Positions 1 through 9,194 are shown, counted from the first letter of the stretch. The stretch: DNA of 64,000 nt from Streptomyces ureilyticus (GCF_011045025.1 NZ_JAAKZX010000007.1:54022-118021), one strand, 5' to 3'. The notes: generated by a model not told the origin, from the letters alone. Translations and numbers: made by a program.

Positions 1-936
1 GATCTCGGCGATGTCGACGGCGTCCGACTCGATGAGCGACATGGCGGCGAGGTAGTCCTCGCTGGTGTACATCAGCGTGCCCTCGATGCGGATCTCCCGG
101 TCCTGGATCAGGTCCAGGCGAACCGCGGTGGTGCCGGCGGCGCCCACGCCGACCACGACGATGTGGCCTCCCTTGGTCACCAGGCCGATGGCCTGGGCCA
201 TGGACTGCTCGCGGGCCACGCAGTCGAAGATGACGTCGGCCGGGCCGTCGAGCGCCGCGTGGGCCTGGTCGATCAGGTCGGGGGCGTCGGCGGGCAGGGC
301 CGCGTCGGCGCCGAGGCGCAGGGCCCTGGCCCGCTTGCCCTCCAGCAGGTCGGTGACGACGATCCGGGCGGCGCCCGCGTGCCGGGCGGCGATGAGCGTG
401 AGCAGTCCGATGGGGCCGGCGCCGAGGACGACGACGGTACGGCCCGTGAGGTCACCGGCCTTGGCCACGGCATGTACGGGGGTGGCCAGCGGCTCGACGA
501 GGGCGGCCTGGAGGGCGGTCATGCCGTCGGGGACGCGGTGGACGCGGTCGGCCGGGATGGTGAACAGGTCGCCCATGGCGCCGGGTGTCTGGCAGCCGAA
601 GACCTTCAGTTCCTGGCAGATGTTGTAGCGGCCGGAGCGGCACTGGGCGCACCGGCCGCAGTACAGGTTCGGTTCGATGATCACCCGGTCGCCGGGGGCG
701 AAGTCCTCGGCCCCCTTCCCCGCCGCGGCGACGACGCCCACCGCCTCGTGGCCGGGGCGGTAGGGCAGGTCGATGAAGGGGTGGTGGCCGGCCGCGGCAT
801 GGGTGTCTGAGCCGCACACACCGACGACCGTGGTACGCACCAGGAGTTCGTCGTCGCCGGGTACGGGGGCGGGCACGTGCTCGATGGTGATGTCGTCGAG
901 GGAGCGGACGAGGACGCGGCGGATCTGCTCGGTCAT
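1..936 (-). CDS. Zinc-dependent alcohol/polyol dehydrogenase (3' end outside window)
   Basis: Medium-chain, zinc-dependent dehydrogenase that oxidises an alcohol with NAD(P). The gene starts with ATG at 936 and is open for 312 codons to the window edge, so only its last few dozen residues are missing. Visible features are the catalytic-zinc cysteine in CGSDTH (C41), the GHE motif (H62, E63), the structural-zinc cysteine lobe CGRCAQCRSGRYNIC near residues 87-101 and the Rossmann turn LGAGPIG. It lies about 105 bp after the second permease of the binding-protein transporter on the same strand. This suggests the operon imports a sugar alcohol and oxidises it, as in sorbitol/mannitol loci. The family is certain; the exact substrate is inferred from context. 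Confidence 0.88.
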   Translation of the reverse strand, partial: MTEQIRRVLVRSLDDITIEHVPAPVPGDDELLVRTTVVGVCGSDTHAAAGHHPFIDLPYRPGHEAVGVVAAAGKGAEDFAPGDRVIIEPNLYCGRCAQCRSGRYNICQELKVFGCQTPGAMGDLFTIPADRVHRVPDGMTALQAALVEPLATPVHAVAKAGDLTGRTVVVLGAGPIGLLTLIAARHAGAARIVVTDLLEGKRARALRLGADAALPADAPDLIDQAHAALDGPADVIFDCVAREQSMAQAIGLVTKGGHIVVVGVGAAGTTAVRLDLIQDREIRIEGTLMYTSEDYLAAMSLIESDAVDIAEI

Positions 937-1041
937 GGGGGAGGGTTCCGTTCGGTCGGGGTGTTCAGGCGGCGGCGAAGAGGTCCGCGGCGCCGAGGGC
1001 GTCCTGGATGGCGGTGGCGATGAAGTCCGCGGCGGCGGCCC

Positions 1042-1923
1042 TCACTTGACCGCTCCGAGGGACAGCCCGCGCACCAACTTGTCCTGGGCGGCGAAACCGG
1101 CGATGAGGACCGGCAGGGAGACCAGCGTGGCCGCCGCGCACAGCCGGGCCAGGAACAGGCCCTCGTTGGTGATGAACCCGACGAGGAACACCGGCGCGGG
1201 GGACGCCTGGGTCGCGGTGAGGTTGACGGCGAACATGAACTCGTTCCAGCTGAAGATGAAGCAGATCAGCGAGGTGGCGGCCAGACCCGGCATGGCGACC
1301 GGCGCGACGACCCGCAGCAGCACGGTGGGCAGTCCGGCGCCGTCGACCTCGGCGGCCTCCAGGATCTCCTTGGGCACCTCGGCGAGGAACGACCGCATCA
1401 TCCACACCGCGATCGGCAGGTTCATCGCGGTGTAGAGCAGGACGAGCGTCCAGATGTTGTCCAGCATGCCGATGTCCTTGACGATCATGTAGATCGGCAG
1501 CAGCGCGGCGATGAGCGGCAGGAACTTCGTGGACAGGAAGAAGAACATCACGTCGGTCCACTTCTCGACCGGCTTGATGGACAGCGCGTACGCCGCCGGT
1601 ACCGCCAGGGCGAGGACCAGCAGGGTGGAAAAGACGCTCGCCATGGCCGAGTTGAGCAGGTACGGGGTGATGTCCCGCTCCAGCAGGAGCGAGAACTGGT
1701 CCAGCGTGAGCGGCGCGAGGAGGCTGGGCGGGTTGGTCGCCGCGTCGGCCTCCTGGTGGAAGGCGGTGAGCACCATCCAGGCCACCGGGGCGAAGAAGGC
1801 CAGGGTGGCCAGCCAGGCGACGAAGGTCCACAGGGGCGACAGACGCGGGGCCTGTCCGGGGTCGTCGTTCCGCTTCCGACGGCGGGGACGTCGTACGACG
1901 GTCGCGGTTGCCTGGGCGCTCAT
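1042..1923 (-). CDS. ABC sugar/polyol transporter permease, MalG type
   Basis: Inner-membrane permease of a carbohydrate-uptake ABC transporter, 293 residues, with the usual six hydrophobic segments after a basic cytoplasmic N-terminus (RRPRRRKR). The cytoplasmic EAA loop that docks the ATPase is visible as EILEAAEVDGAG followed by the conserved proline/glycine region. The ATG at 1923 overlaps the stop of the upstream permease (ATGA), so the two are translationally coupled. No ATP-binding subunit is encoded nearby. Streptomyces carbohydrate importers of this kind usually use the shared ATPase MsiK, so that is the expected partner. It probably works with the binding protein at 3317-4666. Confidence 0.93.
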   Translation of the reverse strand: MSAQATATVVRRPRRRKRNDDPGQAPRLSPLWTFVAWLATLAFFAPVAWMVLTAFHQEADAATNPPSLLAPLTLDQFSLLLERDITPYLLNSAMASVFSTLLVLALAVPAAYALSIKPVEKWTDVMFFFLSTKFLPLIAALLPIYMIVKDIGMLDNIWTLVLLYTAMNLPIAVWMMRSFLAEVPKEILEAAEVDGAGLPTVLLRVVAPVAMPGLAATSLICFIFSWNEFMFAVNLTATQASPAPVFLVGFITNEGLFLARLCAAATLVSLPVLIAGFAAQDKLVRGLSLGAVK

Positions 1924-2882
1924 CGGGACGCCTCCTCACGGAACAGGGAGGCGACGACCCGCAGGGCGAAGGTGGCGATGACGATCGAGCCGATCACCAC
2001 GATGACGCCGGCGGCCGCGGCCTGGCCGTACTCGAACTTGCGGAACATGGTCAGGTAGATCTCGTAGGGAAGGTTGGTGGTCTGGGAGCCGGGCCCGCCC
2101 TGGGTGATGGTGAAGACGGCGTCGAAGGTCTGCACGACGAAGATGGAGCCGAGCACGATCCCGAGCTCGATGTACTGCCGCAGGTGCGGCAGCGTGATGT
2201 GCCGGAAGGTCTGCAGCGCGGAGGCCCCGTCGACCCGGGCGGCCTCCAGGACGTCACCGGGCTGGGCCTGCAGACCGGCGAGCAGGATGAGCATCATGAA
2301 CGGCGTCCACTGCCACACCAGCGCGATCACCAGGGCCGGCATGGGGAAGGTGGAGATCCAGTCGACGGTGGGGCCGTTCTCGGCGCCGAAGAGCCGGTAT
2401 ACGGCGTTGAGGGTGCCGTTGAGGAGCCCGTAGTCGGGGTTGTAGATCGCGTGCTTCCACAGCAGCGCGGCGGCGACCGGCATCACCAGGAACGGGGCGA
2501 TGAGCAGGGTGCGCGCCAGGCCCCGGCCGCGGAAGCGACGGTCCAGCAGCAGGGCCAGACCGAGGCCGAGCAGCACGCTGAGAACGACGACGGACGCGGT
2601 GAGGACGACTGTGTTGAGGACCGCGTGCCGCAGCCGCTCGTCGGTGAAGACGAGCGTGTAGTTGGACAGGCCGGTGAAGCGGCGTTCGTCAGGTCGCAGG
2701 ATGTTCCACTGGAAGGTGGAGATCACGAGTGTGGCCACGAACGGCAGCTGCGTGACGACGATCGTGAAGATCAGCGCGGGCAGCAGCGGGAAGCGACGCC
2801 GCCATTTACTGAGGGCCGTGGGCTTCGTCCGGCGGACGGGCGGCCGTGTGGTCGGTTTGGGGGGATGGGTGAGCGTGGTCAT
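1920..2882 (-). CDS. ABC sugar/polyol transporter permease, MalF type
   Basis: 320-residue integral membrane permease and partner of the MalG-type permease that follows it with a 4-bp ATGA overlap. A proline/arginine-rich cytoplasmic N-terminus of about 30 residues precedes six predicted membrane spans. The EAA loop reads DVLEAARVDGAS and then TLPHLRQ. The ATG start is at 2882, and no better start lies downstream before the first membrane segment. The upstream gap to the binding-protein gene is 434 bp, unusually long for such an operon, because an IS200/IS605-like relic occupies it. Whether the permeases are still co-transcribed with the binding protein is therefore uncertain. Confidence 0.93.
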   Translation of the reverse strand: MTTLTHPPKPTTRPPVRRTKPTALSKWRRRFPLLPALIFTIVVTQLPFVATLVISTFQWNILRPDERRFTGLSNYTLVFTDERLRHAVLNTVVLTASVVVLSVLLGLGLALLLDRRFRGRGLARTLLIAPFLVMPVAAALLWKHAIYNPDYGLLNGTLNAVYRLFGAENGPTVDWISTFPMPALVIALVWQWTPFMMLILLAGLQAQPGDVLEAARVDGASALQTFRHITLPHLRQYIELGIVLGSIFVVQTFDAVFTITQGGPGSQTTNLPYEIYLTMFRKFEYGQAAAAGVIVVIGSIVIATFALRVVASLFREEASR

Positions 2883-2894
2883 CGGGATCCCTCC

Positions 2895-3231
2895 GTGGAT
2901 ACCCCCGCGTTCAGGCGGGGGAGGAAACGGACTCCTGCGGAGCAGGGCAGGGAGCGGGGTTTCGCCCTCAGGGCGAAAGATCGTTCGTCACCGTGCGTCA
3001 GGAGTAGTGCTGATCGGGTGATAGGGTCGGCAGTGCCTGGTCGGCGATAACCAAGCCGTCCGGGTCTACCGCCGGGCTGGCGGGAAGTCAGGTCTGTGGA
3101 GCTTGCGTAAGACCATGGGCGGTACACCGTCCCTTGCTGGTAACCCCAGGTGGCTGCGGGCTGTGAAGCAGAAAGCCCAACCCGCGAGGGAAGGAATCCC
3201 CTTCGTTCATGAAGGGGAGGAGGTCAAGGGC
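2895..3231 (+). mobile_element. IS200/IS605-like relic without transposase gene (LE/RE hairpins retained)
   Basis: The left hairpin at 2902-2921 has 7-bp arms CCCCCGC and GCGGGGG around the loop GTTCAG. The right hairpin at 3198-3217 has arms CCCCTTC and GAAGGGG around the loop GTTCAT. The right one sits in GGAATCCCC...GGGGAGGAGGTCAA, the form I recall for right ends of IS200/IS605 (IS1341-type, tnpB-only) elements. No tnpA or tnpB is present between them. The whole element fits in the gap between the binding-protein and permease genes, antisense to that operon. I interpret it as an internally deleted, MITE-like derivative. The exact boundaries are inferred, since these elements make no target duplication. 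Confidence 0.6.
3080..3231 (+). ncRNA. Candidate omega-RNA-like remnant of a tnpB-type element
   Basis: The last ~150 bp of the IS200/IS605-like relic run into the right-end hairpin (arms at 3198-3204 and 3211-3217), the position from which TnpB guide (omega) RNAs are normally produced. Immediately upstream is the string GAAGCAGAAAGCCC, similar to what I remember at tnpB 3' ends. The same stretch is also open in one reading frame (from about 3023), so it may instead be a degraded tnpB C-terminus. Both can be true in these elements, because the RNA overlaps the 3' end of the gene. No transcription evidence is available. Confidence 0.3.
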
Positions 3232-3316
3232 GTGGCTTTTCTCCGCGGTCGGCGGATGGGGGGCGTGCGGGGGACGGCGCCCCGGCCGACCGGGTGGCCG
3301 GCCGGGGATGGGCGGC

Positions 3317-4666
3317 TCACTTGTAGTTCTTGGCGACGTCCTCGGCGAGCTTCTGGCCGTCGTTGAGCGCCTTGTCCACGCTGGTCTTGCCGGCGATGGC
3401 GGCGGAGATCTCCTGCGTCACCTTGGTGCCGAGGTCCTGGAACTCGGGGATGGCGACGAACTGGATGCCCACGGTGGGCCGCGGCTGGGTGCCCGGGTTG
3501 GCAGGGTCGGCCTGCTGGATGGACTTCAGGGTGATGTCACCGAAGGAGGCGGAGGCCTTCTTGTACTCGGGAATCTCGTAGGTGCTGGCCCGCTTCCCCG
3601 CGGGCACCCGCGGCCAGCCCAGCTTCTCGCCGACGAGCTTCTCGTACTCCTTGCTGGACGCCCAGAGCATGAACTTCGAGGCGGCGTCGGCCTTCTTGGT
3701 GGTCTTCGGCATCGCCCAGGCCCAGGCCCACAGCCAGCCGCTGCTGTCGGTCTTCATCGTGGGTGCGTACGCGTAGCCGATCTTGCCGGCCGCCTTGCTG
3801 CTGCTCGGGTCCTCCAGTGACCCGGCCGCGCTGGTGGCGTCGTACCACATGGCGACCTTGCCCTGGCTCATCCCGTTGAGGCACTCGGTGAACCCGGCCT
3901 GCGGCGCCCCCGCCTCACCGTGCTTGCGCACCAGGTCGACGTAGAACGTCGTGGCCTCCTTGAAGCCACCGGTGTTGACCTGGGCCTTCCAGCCCTTGGT
4001 GAACCAGGTGCCGCCGAAGGTGTTCACCATGCTGGTCAGCGGCGCGCCGAGCTCGCCCCATCCCGGCAGGCCGCGCAGACAGATCCCCTTCATCCCCGGC
4101 TCGGCCCCGTCGGCCTTGGCGGCGAGGTCGGCGACCTGCTGCCAGGTCGGGTGCTCGGGCATCGTCAGGCCCTTCTCGGCAAAGACGTCCTTGCGGTACA
4201 TCAGGAAGGACGACTCGCCGTAGAACGGCAGGCCGTAGAGCTTGCCGTCCGAACCGGAGAGTGACTGGACCATGGGCTTGAGCAGGTCGGCCTTGTCGAA
4301 GCCCTTGTCCTTGTCGGCGTACGAACCGAGCTCGTGCAGCCAGCCGTTCTTCTCCCAGATGGGCACCTCGTACGCGCCGATGGTGGCGACGTCGTACTGA
4401 CCGGCCTGGGTGGCGATGTCCTGGGTGACCTTGTCGCGCAGCTCGTTCTCGGGCAGCACCGTGAAGTTGACCTTGATGCCGGTGTCCTTGGTGAAGGTGT
4501 CCTTCGTGAGCTTCGCGATGTCCTCCATCTGCGGGTTGCCGACCATCAGCACGTTGATGCTGTCCCCTCCGGCGGAGGAGCCGCCGGCTCCGGCTCCGGA
4601 ACAGGAGGTGGCGAGGAGGGCGGTGGCGGCGGCGCCGGCGATGAGGGCGTATCTGGTCGAGCGCAT
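3317..4666 (-). CDS. ABC transporter substrate-binding lipoprotein (sugar alcohol type)
   Basis: 449-residue extracellular solute-binding protein of the carbohydrate family. The start is the ATG at 4666 (MRSTRYALIAG), which directly precedes a signal peptide ending in the lipobox LLATSC, with the cysteine about 22 residues in. An AGAGG ribosome site lies just upstream. The open frame runs further 5' but that part lacks signal-peptide character. The mature protein resembles sorbitol/mannitol-binding proteins in its N-lobe, and the linked permeases and dehydrogenase support a polyol substrate. It is the first gene of the leftward operon, so its promoter lies in the AT-rich gap before 5062. The relic at 2895-3231 separates it from the permeases. 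Confidence 0.9.
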   Translation of the reverse strand: MRSTRYALIAGAAATALLATSCSGAGAGGSSAGGDSINVLMVGNPQMEDIAKLTKDTFTKDTGIKVNFTVLPENELRDKVTQDIATQAGQYDVATIGAYEVPIWEKNGWLHELGSYADKDKGFDKADLLKPMVQSLSGSDGKLYGLPFYGESSFLMYRKDVFAEKGLTMPEHPTWQQVADLAAKADGAEPGMKGICLRGLPGWGELGAPLTSMVNTFGGTWFTKGWKAQVNTGGFKEATTFYVDLVRKHGEAGAPQAGFTECLNGMSQGKVAMWYDATSAAGSLEDPSSSKAAGKIGYAYAPTMKTDSSGWLWAWAWAMPKTTKKADAASKFMLWASSKEYEKLVGEKLGWPRVPAGKRASTYEIPEYKKASASFGDITLKSIQQADPANPGTQPRPTVGIQFVAIPEFQDLGTKVTQEISAAIAGKTSVDKALNDGQKLAEDVAKNYK

Positions 4667-5061
4667 GTGTCGGGGACCTCTCGTGCGGGTGGAGCGGGAA
4701 ACGGCGTACGGGCAGGAGCTCCCGTGGAGGACTCCGCGCGGCACGCGTGCGGAACGGCGGCTCTTCGGGGGTGAGCCTCGTTGCGACCTCGACTGAAGCC
4801 CGGCCAAGAAGGGGGTGGGTGCGGCCCTGGGGTGTGGGGCGCGGTATCGATGCAGAATTATTAGCAGGAGATGAGGGCATTGTTAACGCATAGTGCGAGA
4901 AAAATTATGTGCATCTATCGTTCACCGTCATCGGTGATCATGGTGCGGCCGTGGTCTGGGTGCGGAATTCCCGCGATCTCCTGTCCTCCGGCTGCGAGTC
5001 GTACAACCTGGCACGAGCACGTCACCCACCCTGCTGACCTACGCGATTTGAAAGGCATCAC
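4667..5061. promoter_or_regulatory. Divergent promoter region with a palindrome (4922-4937)
   Basis: 395 bp between the leftward transporter operon and the rightward flavoenzyme gene. Bases 4855-4940 are strikingly AT-rich for this genome, as expected for promoter cores. A perfect inverted repeat lies at 4922-4937, with arms TCACCG and CGGTGA separated by TCAT, the size of a typical repressor site. No regulator gene adjoins it, so the protein that binds is unknown. I see no other gene in the gap. Confidence 0.4.
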
Positions 5062-6228
5062 ATGAAGCAGACGTTCGGCTCCTACCAGGACGAGATCTAC
5101 CTCAACGGGCTGGTGGGGGAGCTGTCGCCTTTCCCCATGAGCCATGGGGAGCTGGAGGCGAAGGCTCAGGCCGCGATGTCGTCCTCGGTGTGGTCGTACG
5201 TCGCCGGAGGCGCCGGGGACGAGCGGACGCAGCGGGCCAACGTCACGGCTTTCGAGCACTGGGGGCTCACCCCGAGGATGTTCGTCGGTGCTGCCGAGCG
5301 TGACCTGTCGGTGGAGCTCTTCGGGATGACGTGGCCGTCGCCGGTGTTCATGGCCCCCGTCGGGGTCATCGGGTTGTGCGCCCAGGACGGGCACGGCGAC
5401 CTGGCCGCCGCACGGGCCGCCGCCCGCACCGGAGTGCCCATGGTCGCCTCCACCCTTTCCGTCGACCCCATGGAGCAGGTCGTCCCCGAACTCGGCGACA
5501 CGCCAGGCTTGTTCCAGCTGTACACGCCGAAGGATCGCGACCTGGCGGAAAGCCTCGTCCGCCGGGCCGAGGCGGCCGGGTTCAAGGGCATCGTCGTCAC
5601 CCTCGACACCTGGGTCCCCGGCTGGCGCCCGCGCGATCTGGCCGGCGGCAACTTCCCCCAGCTGCGTGGGCACTGCCTGTCGAACTACACCTCCGACCCG
5701 GTATTCCGGTCCCGGTTGACCCGCACACCGGAGGAGGATCCCCAAGCGGCCGTCCTGCAGTGGGTCCAGGTCTTCGGCCACCCCCTCACCTGGGACGACC
5801 TGCCCTGGCTCCGCTCACTCACCGACCTGCCGCTGATCGTCAAGGGCATCTGTCACCCCGAGGACGCCCGGCGCGCCAAGGACGGCGGTGTGGACGGCAT
5901 CTACTGCTCCAACCATGGCGGCCGGCAGTCCAACGGCGGCCTCCCCGCCCTTCAAGCACTGCCCGCTGTCGTCGAGGCCGCTGACGGGTTGCCGGTCCTG
6001 TTCGACTCCGGCGTCCGCAGCGGAGCCGACATCGTCAAGGCCATCGCCCTCGGCGCCACCGCTGTCGGCATCGGCCGGCCGTACGCCTACGGCCTCGCCC
6101 TCGGCGGCACCGCGGGTGTCGTGCACGTGCTGCGCTCATTGCTCGCCGAAGCCGACTTGATCATGGCTGTCGATGGCTATCCCACCCTCGGCCATCTCAC
6201 TCCGGAAGCCCTCCAGCGCGTCATGTGA
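5062..6228 (+). CDS. FMN-dependent alpha-hydroxy-acid oxidase, lactate 2-monooxygenase type
   Basis: 388-residue TIM-barrel flavoenzyme of the glycolate oxidase/lactate monooxygenase family. It oxidises an L-2-hydroxy acid at FMN and, in the monooxygenase subgroup, decarboxylates the product (lactate to acetate plus CO2). The active-site signature SNHGGRQ is intact, with the catalytic-base histidine at H285 and the substrate-binding arginine at R288. The phosphate-binding region [14 protein letters not shown] and the GRPYAYGLA segment follow. Length and the N-terminal segment ([13 protein letters not shown]) fit the mycobacterial-type lactate 2-monooxygenases better than short lactate oxidases. 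The ATG at 5062 has a GAAAGG site upstream. It is divergent from the transporter operon and probably monocistronic. Confidence 0.85.
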   Translation: MKQTFGSYQDEIYLNGLVGELSPFPMSHGELEAKAQAAMSSSVWSYVAGGAGDERTQRANVTAFEHWGLTPRMFVGAAERDLSVELFGMTWPSPVFMAPVGVIGLCAQDGHGDLAAARAAARTGVPMVASTLSVDPMEQVVPELGDTPGLFQLYTPKDRDLAESLVRRAEAAGFKGIVVTLDTWVPGWRPRDLAGGNFPQLRGHCLSNYTSDPVFRSRLTRTPEEDPQAAVLQWVQVFGHPLTWDDLPWLRSLTDLPLIVKGICHPEDARRAKDGGVDGIYCSNHGGRQSNGGLPALQALPAVVEAADGLPVLFDSGVRSGADIVKAIALGATAVGIGRPYAYGLALGGTAGVVHVLRSLLAEADLIMAVDGYPTLGHLTPEALQRVM

Positions 6229-6275
6229 GACGAGGGGTTCGCGACCGATACATCGGATCTATAGTGAAGGGCCTT

Positions 6276-6307
6276 GGGGTGGCGAATACCTAGATGCCCG
6301 CCACCCC
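6276..6307 (+). terminator. Probable terminator after the flavoenzyme gene
   Basis: Inverted repeat with 9-bp arms GGGGTGGCG (6276-6284) and CGCCACCCC (6299-6307), located 48 bp after the flavoenzyme stop. There is no clear T-run, which is usual for Streptomyces terminators. Confidence 0.5.
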
Positions 6308-6477
6308 GGCAAGTTCGGCCAATATGTCTTGCCTCCCCAAGCTCAATCCCGCCCGAACCGTTGACGTCATCGGATGAATCTTCTACGTTTCCGTGGCGGT
6401 CGCACGTCGCGAAAACCGTCGTAACCATCGCGCTCGGCGTGAGCCACTCCGAACCCCCCACCCCCCGGAGGCAGTTC

Positions 6478-9144
6478 ATGAGAACCGCGCTCAGACAGCT
6501 GTCCCTCCTCGCCGCCTTAGCCGTACTGCTCGTGCTGTCCTCGCCGATGGCTGTCGCGGACACGGCCGCCGGGCGCGCGTACCACGTCGCCCCCGCCGGC
6601 GCCGATACCGCCAGCGGCACCGCCGCGCGGCCGCTGCGTACCATCGGCGCCTGCCTCTCCCGCGTCCGCCCCGGCGACACCTGCCTCGTCCACCGCGGTA
6701 CCTACCGGGAACAGGTCACACCTCCGTCCGGCACCAAGGACGCCCCGGTCACCATCGCCGCGTACGGCGACGGCCCGGTGACCGTCGACGGGACCGAGCC
6801 CGTGACCGGGTGGCGGGACGCCGGCGGCGGACTGGTCGCCGCCGACACCGAGCTGCCGCCCGACCCCGACTTCAACGCGGTGTTCCTGGACAACGAGCGT
6901 GCCGCCGAAGGCCGTTGGCCCAACTCCGGAGCCGACCCGCTGAACATCACCTGGGCCGAGGCGGACCCCACCTCCACCGACCAGCACATCGACGACACCG
7001 ACCTGCCCGAGGCCGACTGGACCGGCGCGACCGTGCACCTGTGGGCAGGCTCCAACCCCTGGGCCCAGCAGACCGGCACCGTCACCGCCGCCGCGCCCGG
7101 CAAGCTGGACTTCAAGGGCGGCAACTACCGCTGCCCGCCGCTGTGCATGGGCGACCAGAACTACCGCAACTACTACCTCGTGGGCTCGAAGGCCGCCCTG
7201 GACCGGCCGGGGGAGTGGTACTACGACGAGTCCGCGCACCGGCTCTACATGGTGCCGCCGAAGGGCGGTATGGCCGGGCACACGGTGACCGCCAAACACC
7301 GGCTCTGGGGCGTCGACCTGAGCGACAGCTCGTACGTCACCGTCCGCGGTCTGAATCTCTTCGGCACCTCGCTGCGAACGGGCAACGACAGTACGGGAGT
7401 CACCGTCGACCGCCTGCGCGCCGAGTACATCTCCGAGTTCTCCACGCTCCCCATGCCGCCCGACAGCGATCTCGCGATCGAGCCCTTCGAAGGGCATATC
7501 GTCGCCTCCCGGATCCTGGACTCGGGCGTGCAACTCCTCGGCACCGGCAACGCCCTGAAGAACAGCGAGATTTCGCAGTCCGCGGGAGACGGAGTCCTGG
7601 TGCGCGGCACCGGCCACACCGTCGCCAACAACTACATCCACGACGTCGGCTGGATGGGCAGCTACACCCCCGGCATCGAGGTCAACGGCAACGGCCACAC
7701 CGTCACCCACAACACCATCCGCCGCACCGGACGGGCGGCCATCGACACGGCCTGGCAGCTCAACGGCACCGAATACCACGACAATCGCATCGCCTACAAC
7801 GACATGTCCGAAGCGATGCGCACCTCACGCGACGGCTCGCCCTTCTACGTCTGCTGCAGCCTGAACGGCTCCGGCAGCTCCATCGACCACAACACCTCGC
7901 ACGACGCGGACGGCCAGGTCGGGTACTACGTCGACAACTACTCCGGCCACTTCCTGCTGCACCACAACGTCGCCTGGAACACCGGCGCCCGCGGCACCTT
8001 CTTCAACGGCCACACGGGCCCGAGCATCGCCAACCGTGACCACAACTCCAGCTACGGCGTGGGCATCAGTGAGCAATCGGTGCGGCTGAGCGGCGCGACG
8101 GACGCCTCCGGTACGTACATCAGCAACATCATCGGGCCGATGCCGATCAGCGTCAGCCAGACCGGCGACCCACTGCCGGTGGTCCGCTCCAACCTGATCA
8201 GCGAGAAGCCCGGATACACGGATGCCGTCAACGGCGAGCTGTGGCTGAAGCCGGACTCGCCCGCCATCGACGCCGGCGAGAAGGTCGACGGCGTCACGAC
8301 CGATGTCCGGGGCGCGGCTCCCGACCAGGGCGCGTACGAGTACGGCGAGCCGATCTGGTCGACCGGCTGCAATCTGCCGGGCTGCCAGCAGCGAGTACGG
8401 CACGGCGCGTGGACCGCGACCGCCAGCGACGGCACCGACGCCTCCGCCGTCACCGACGGCGACATCAACACCCGCTGGACAGCGGCCAGTTCACAGGCAC
8501 CGGGCCAGGATCTGACCGTGGACCTCGGCGAAGCCAAGACCTTCGACCGCCTCTCGCTCGACGCGGGCCGCGACACCAGCGGTCAGCCGTACGGCTTCTC
8601 CGTCTCGGTCAGCCGCGACGGCAAGCATTGGGGAGAGCCGCTCGCCCGGGTCTCCGGCCGTTCGTTCACGCAGGACGCCGTGTTCCCCCGCCAGACGACC
8701 GCCCGCCACATCAAGATCACGCTCACCGAGCGCGGACCGGTTCCCTGGGTCGCCAACGACATCCGGCTGTACGGCGAAGGGCCCGACGCCACCTCGACGC
8801 TGCACGCCGAGAAGGCCACGGTGGTACGGGGCGTTGAGCGCGGCACCGCTGCCACGGGCGTGCTCGGTTCCGGCGACTGGGTGGGCTACCGCGACGTGAA
8901 CGTCGACGGCGGACAGCTGACCGTACGCAGCGCGTCCACCTGCGCGCGGAACTGTTCGCTCGAACTCCGCCTGGACGCTCCGGACGGTCCGCTCGCCGCA
9001 GTGCTGCCCATCAAGGGCTCCGCCGACTGGCGGGAGCAGTCCGTGCCGCTGCAGCGCAAGGTCACGGGCACGCATGACCTCTACCTCGTGGCGCGGGGCG
9101 AACGGCAGGTTGCCGCACTGGATTGGCTGACCATCAGACGCTGA
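6478..9144 (+). CDS. Secreted right-handed beta-helix protein with C-terminal F5/8 type C (discoidin) domain
   Basis: 888 residues. The ATG at 6478 follows a GGAGG ribosome site and starts a Sec signal peptide (MRTALRQLSLLAALAVL...) cleaved near AVA-DT at about residue 27. Residues about 32-600 form a pectate-lyase-like right-handed beta-helix. It opens with a DUF1565-type segment (HVAPAGAD...RPLRTI) and has many N-H-N/T rungs such as NNYIHD and HNTIRRTG. Residues about 638-766 match an F5/8 type C carbohydrate-binding domain (ASAVTDGDINTRW, VDLGEAKTFDRL). The last ~110 residues look like a second beta-sandwich binding module. It probably binds or cleaves a polysaccharide outside the cell. 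Polysaccharide lyase, epimerase and hydrolase activities all occur in this fold, so no substrate is assigned. Confidence 0.85.
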   Translation: MRTALRQLSLLAALAVLLVLSSPMAVADTAAGRAYHVAPAGADTASGTAARPLRTIGACLSRVRPGDTCLVHRGTYREQVTPPSGTKDAPVTIAAYGDGPVTVDGTEPVTGWRDAGGGLVAADTELPPDPDFNAVFLDNERAAEGRWPNSGADPLNITWAEADPTSTDQHIDDTDLPEADWTGATVHLWAGSNPWAQQTGTVTAAAPGKLDFKGGNYRCPPLCMGDQNYRNYYLVGSKAALDRPGEWYYDESAHRLYMVPPKGGMAGHTVTAKHRLWGVDLSDSSYVTVRGLNLFGTSLRTGNDSTGVTVDRLRAEYISEFSTLPMPPDSDLAIEPFEGHIVASRILDSGVQLLGTGNALKNSEISQSAGDGVLVRGTGHTVANNYIHDVGWMGSYTPGIEVNGNGHTVTHNTIRRTGRAAIDTAWQLNGTEYHDNRIAYNDMSEAMRTSRDGSPFYVCCSLNGSGSSIDHNTSHDADGQVGYYVDNYSGHFLLHHNVAWNTGARGTFFNGHTGPSIANRDHNSSYGVGISEQSVRLSGATDASGTYISNIIGPMPISVSQTGDPLPVVRSNLISEKPGYTDAVNGELWLKPDSPAIDAGEKVDGVTTDVRGAAPDQGAYEYGEPIWSTGCNLPGCQQRVRHGAWTATASDGTDASAVTDGDINTRWTAASSQAPGQDLTVDLGEAKTFDRLSLDAGRDTSGQPYGFSVSVSRDGKHWGEPLARVSGRSFTQDAVFPRQTTARHIKITLTERGPVPWVANDIRLYGEGPDATSTLHAEKATVVRGVERGTAATGVLGSGDWVGYRDVNVDGGQLTVRSASTCARNCSLELRLDAPDGPLAAVLPIKGSADWREQSVPLQRKVTGTHDLYLVARGERQVAALDWLTIRR

Positions 9145-9160
9145 CCCCCGCGAACATGCG

Positions 9161-9194
9161 GCCGGGCGGCGGGATGCGGGTCCCGCCGCCCGGC
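9161..9194 (+). terminator. Strong stem-loop terminator after the beta-helix gene
   Basis: A perfect 14-bp inverted repeat (GCCGGGCGGCGGGA and its complement) flanks a 6-nt loop and begins 16 bp after the stop codon of the beta-helix protein. It isolates that gene from the phospholipase gene. Confidence 0.8.

Noticed and set aside
965..1045. Short minus-strand frame (26 codons, GTG start overlapping the permease stop) between permease and dehydrogenase
   Set aside because: It is only the tail of a longer shadow frame of the permease, is alanine-rich, and has no recognisable similarity; coupling by GTGA could be chance.
1908..3050. 380-codon plus-strand open frame across the permease gene
   Set aside because: Antisense shadow of the MalF-type permease; composition is G, E, D, Q and R-rich nonsense typical of the complementary strand in high-GC DNA.
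6393..8039. 548-codon plus-strand frame overlapping the beta-helix gene
   Set aside because: Arginine/proline/histidine-rich out-of-frame shadow; the overlapping frame has a signal peptide and recognisable domains.
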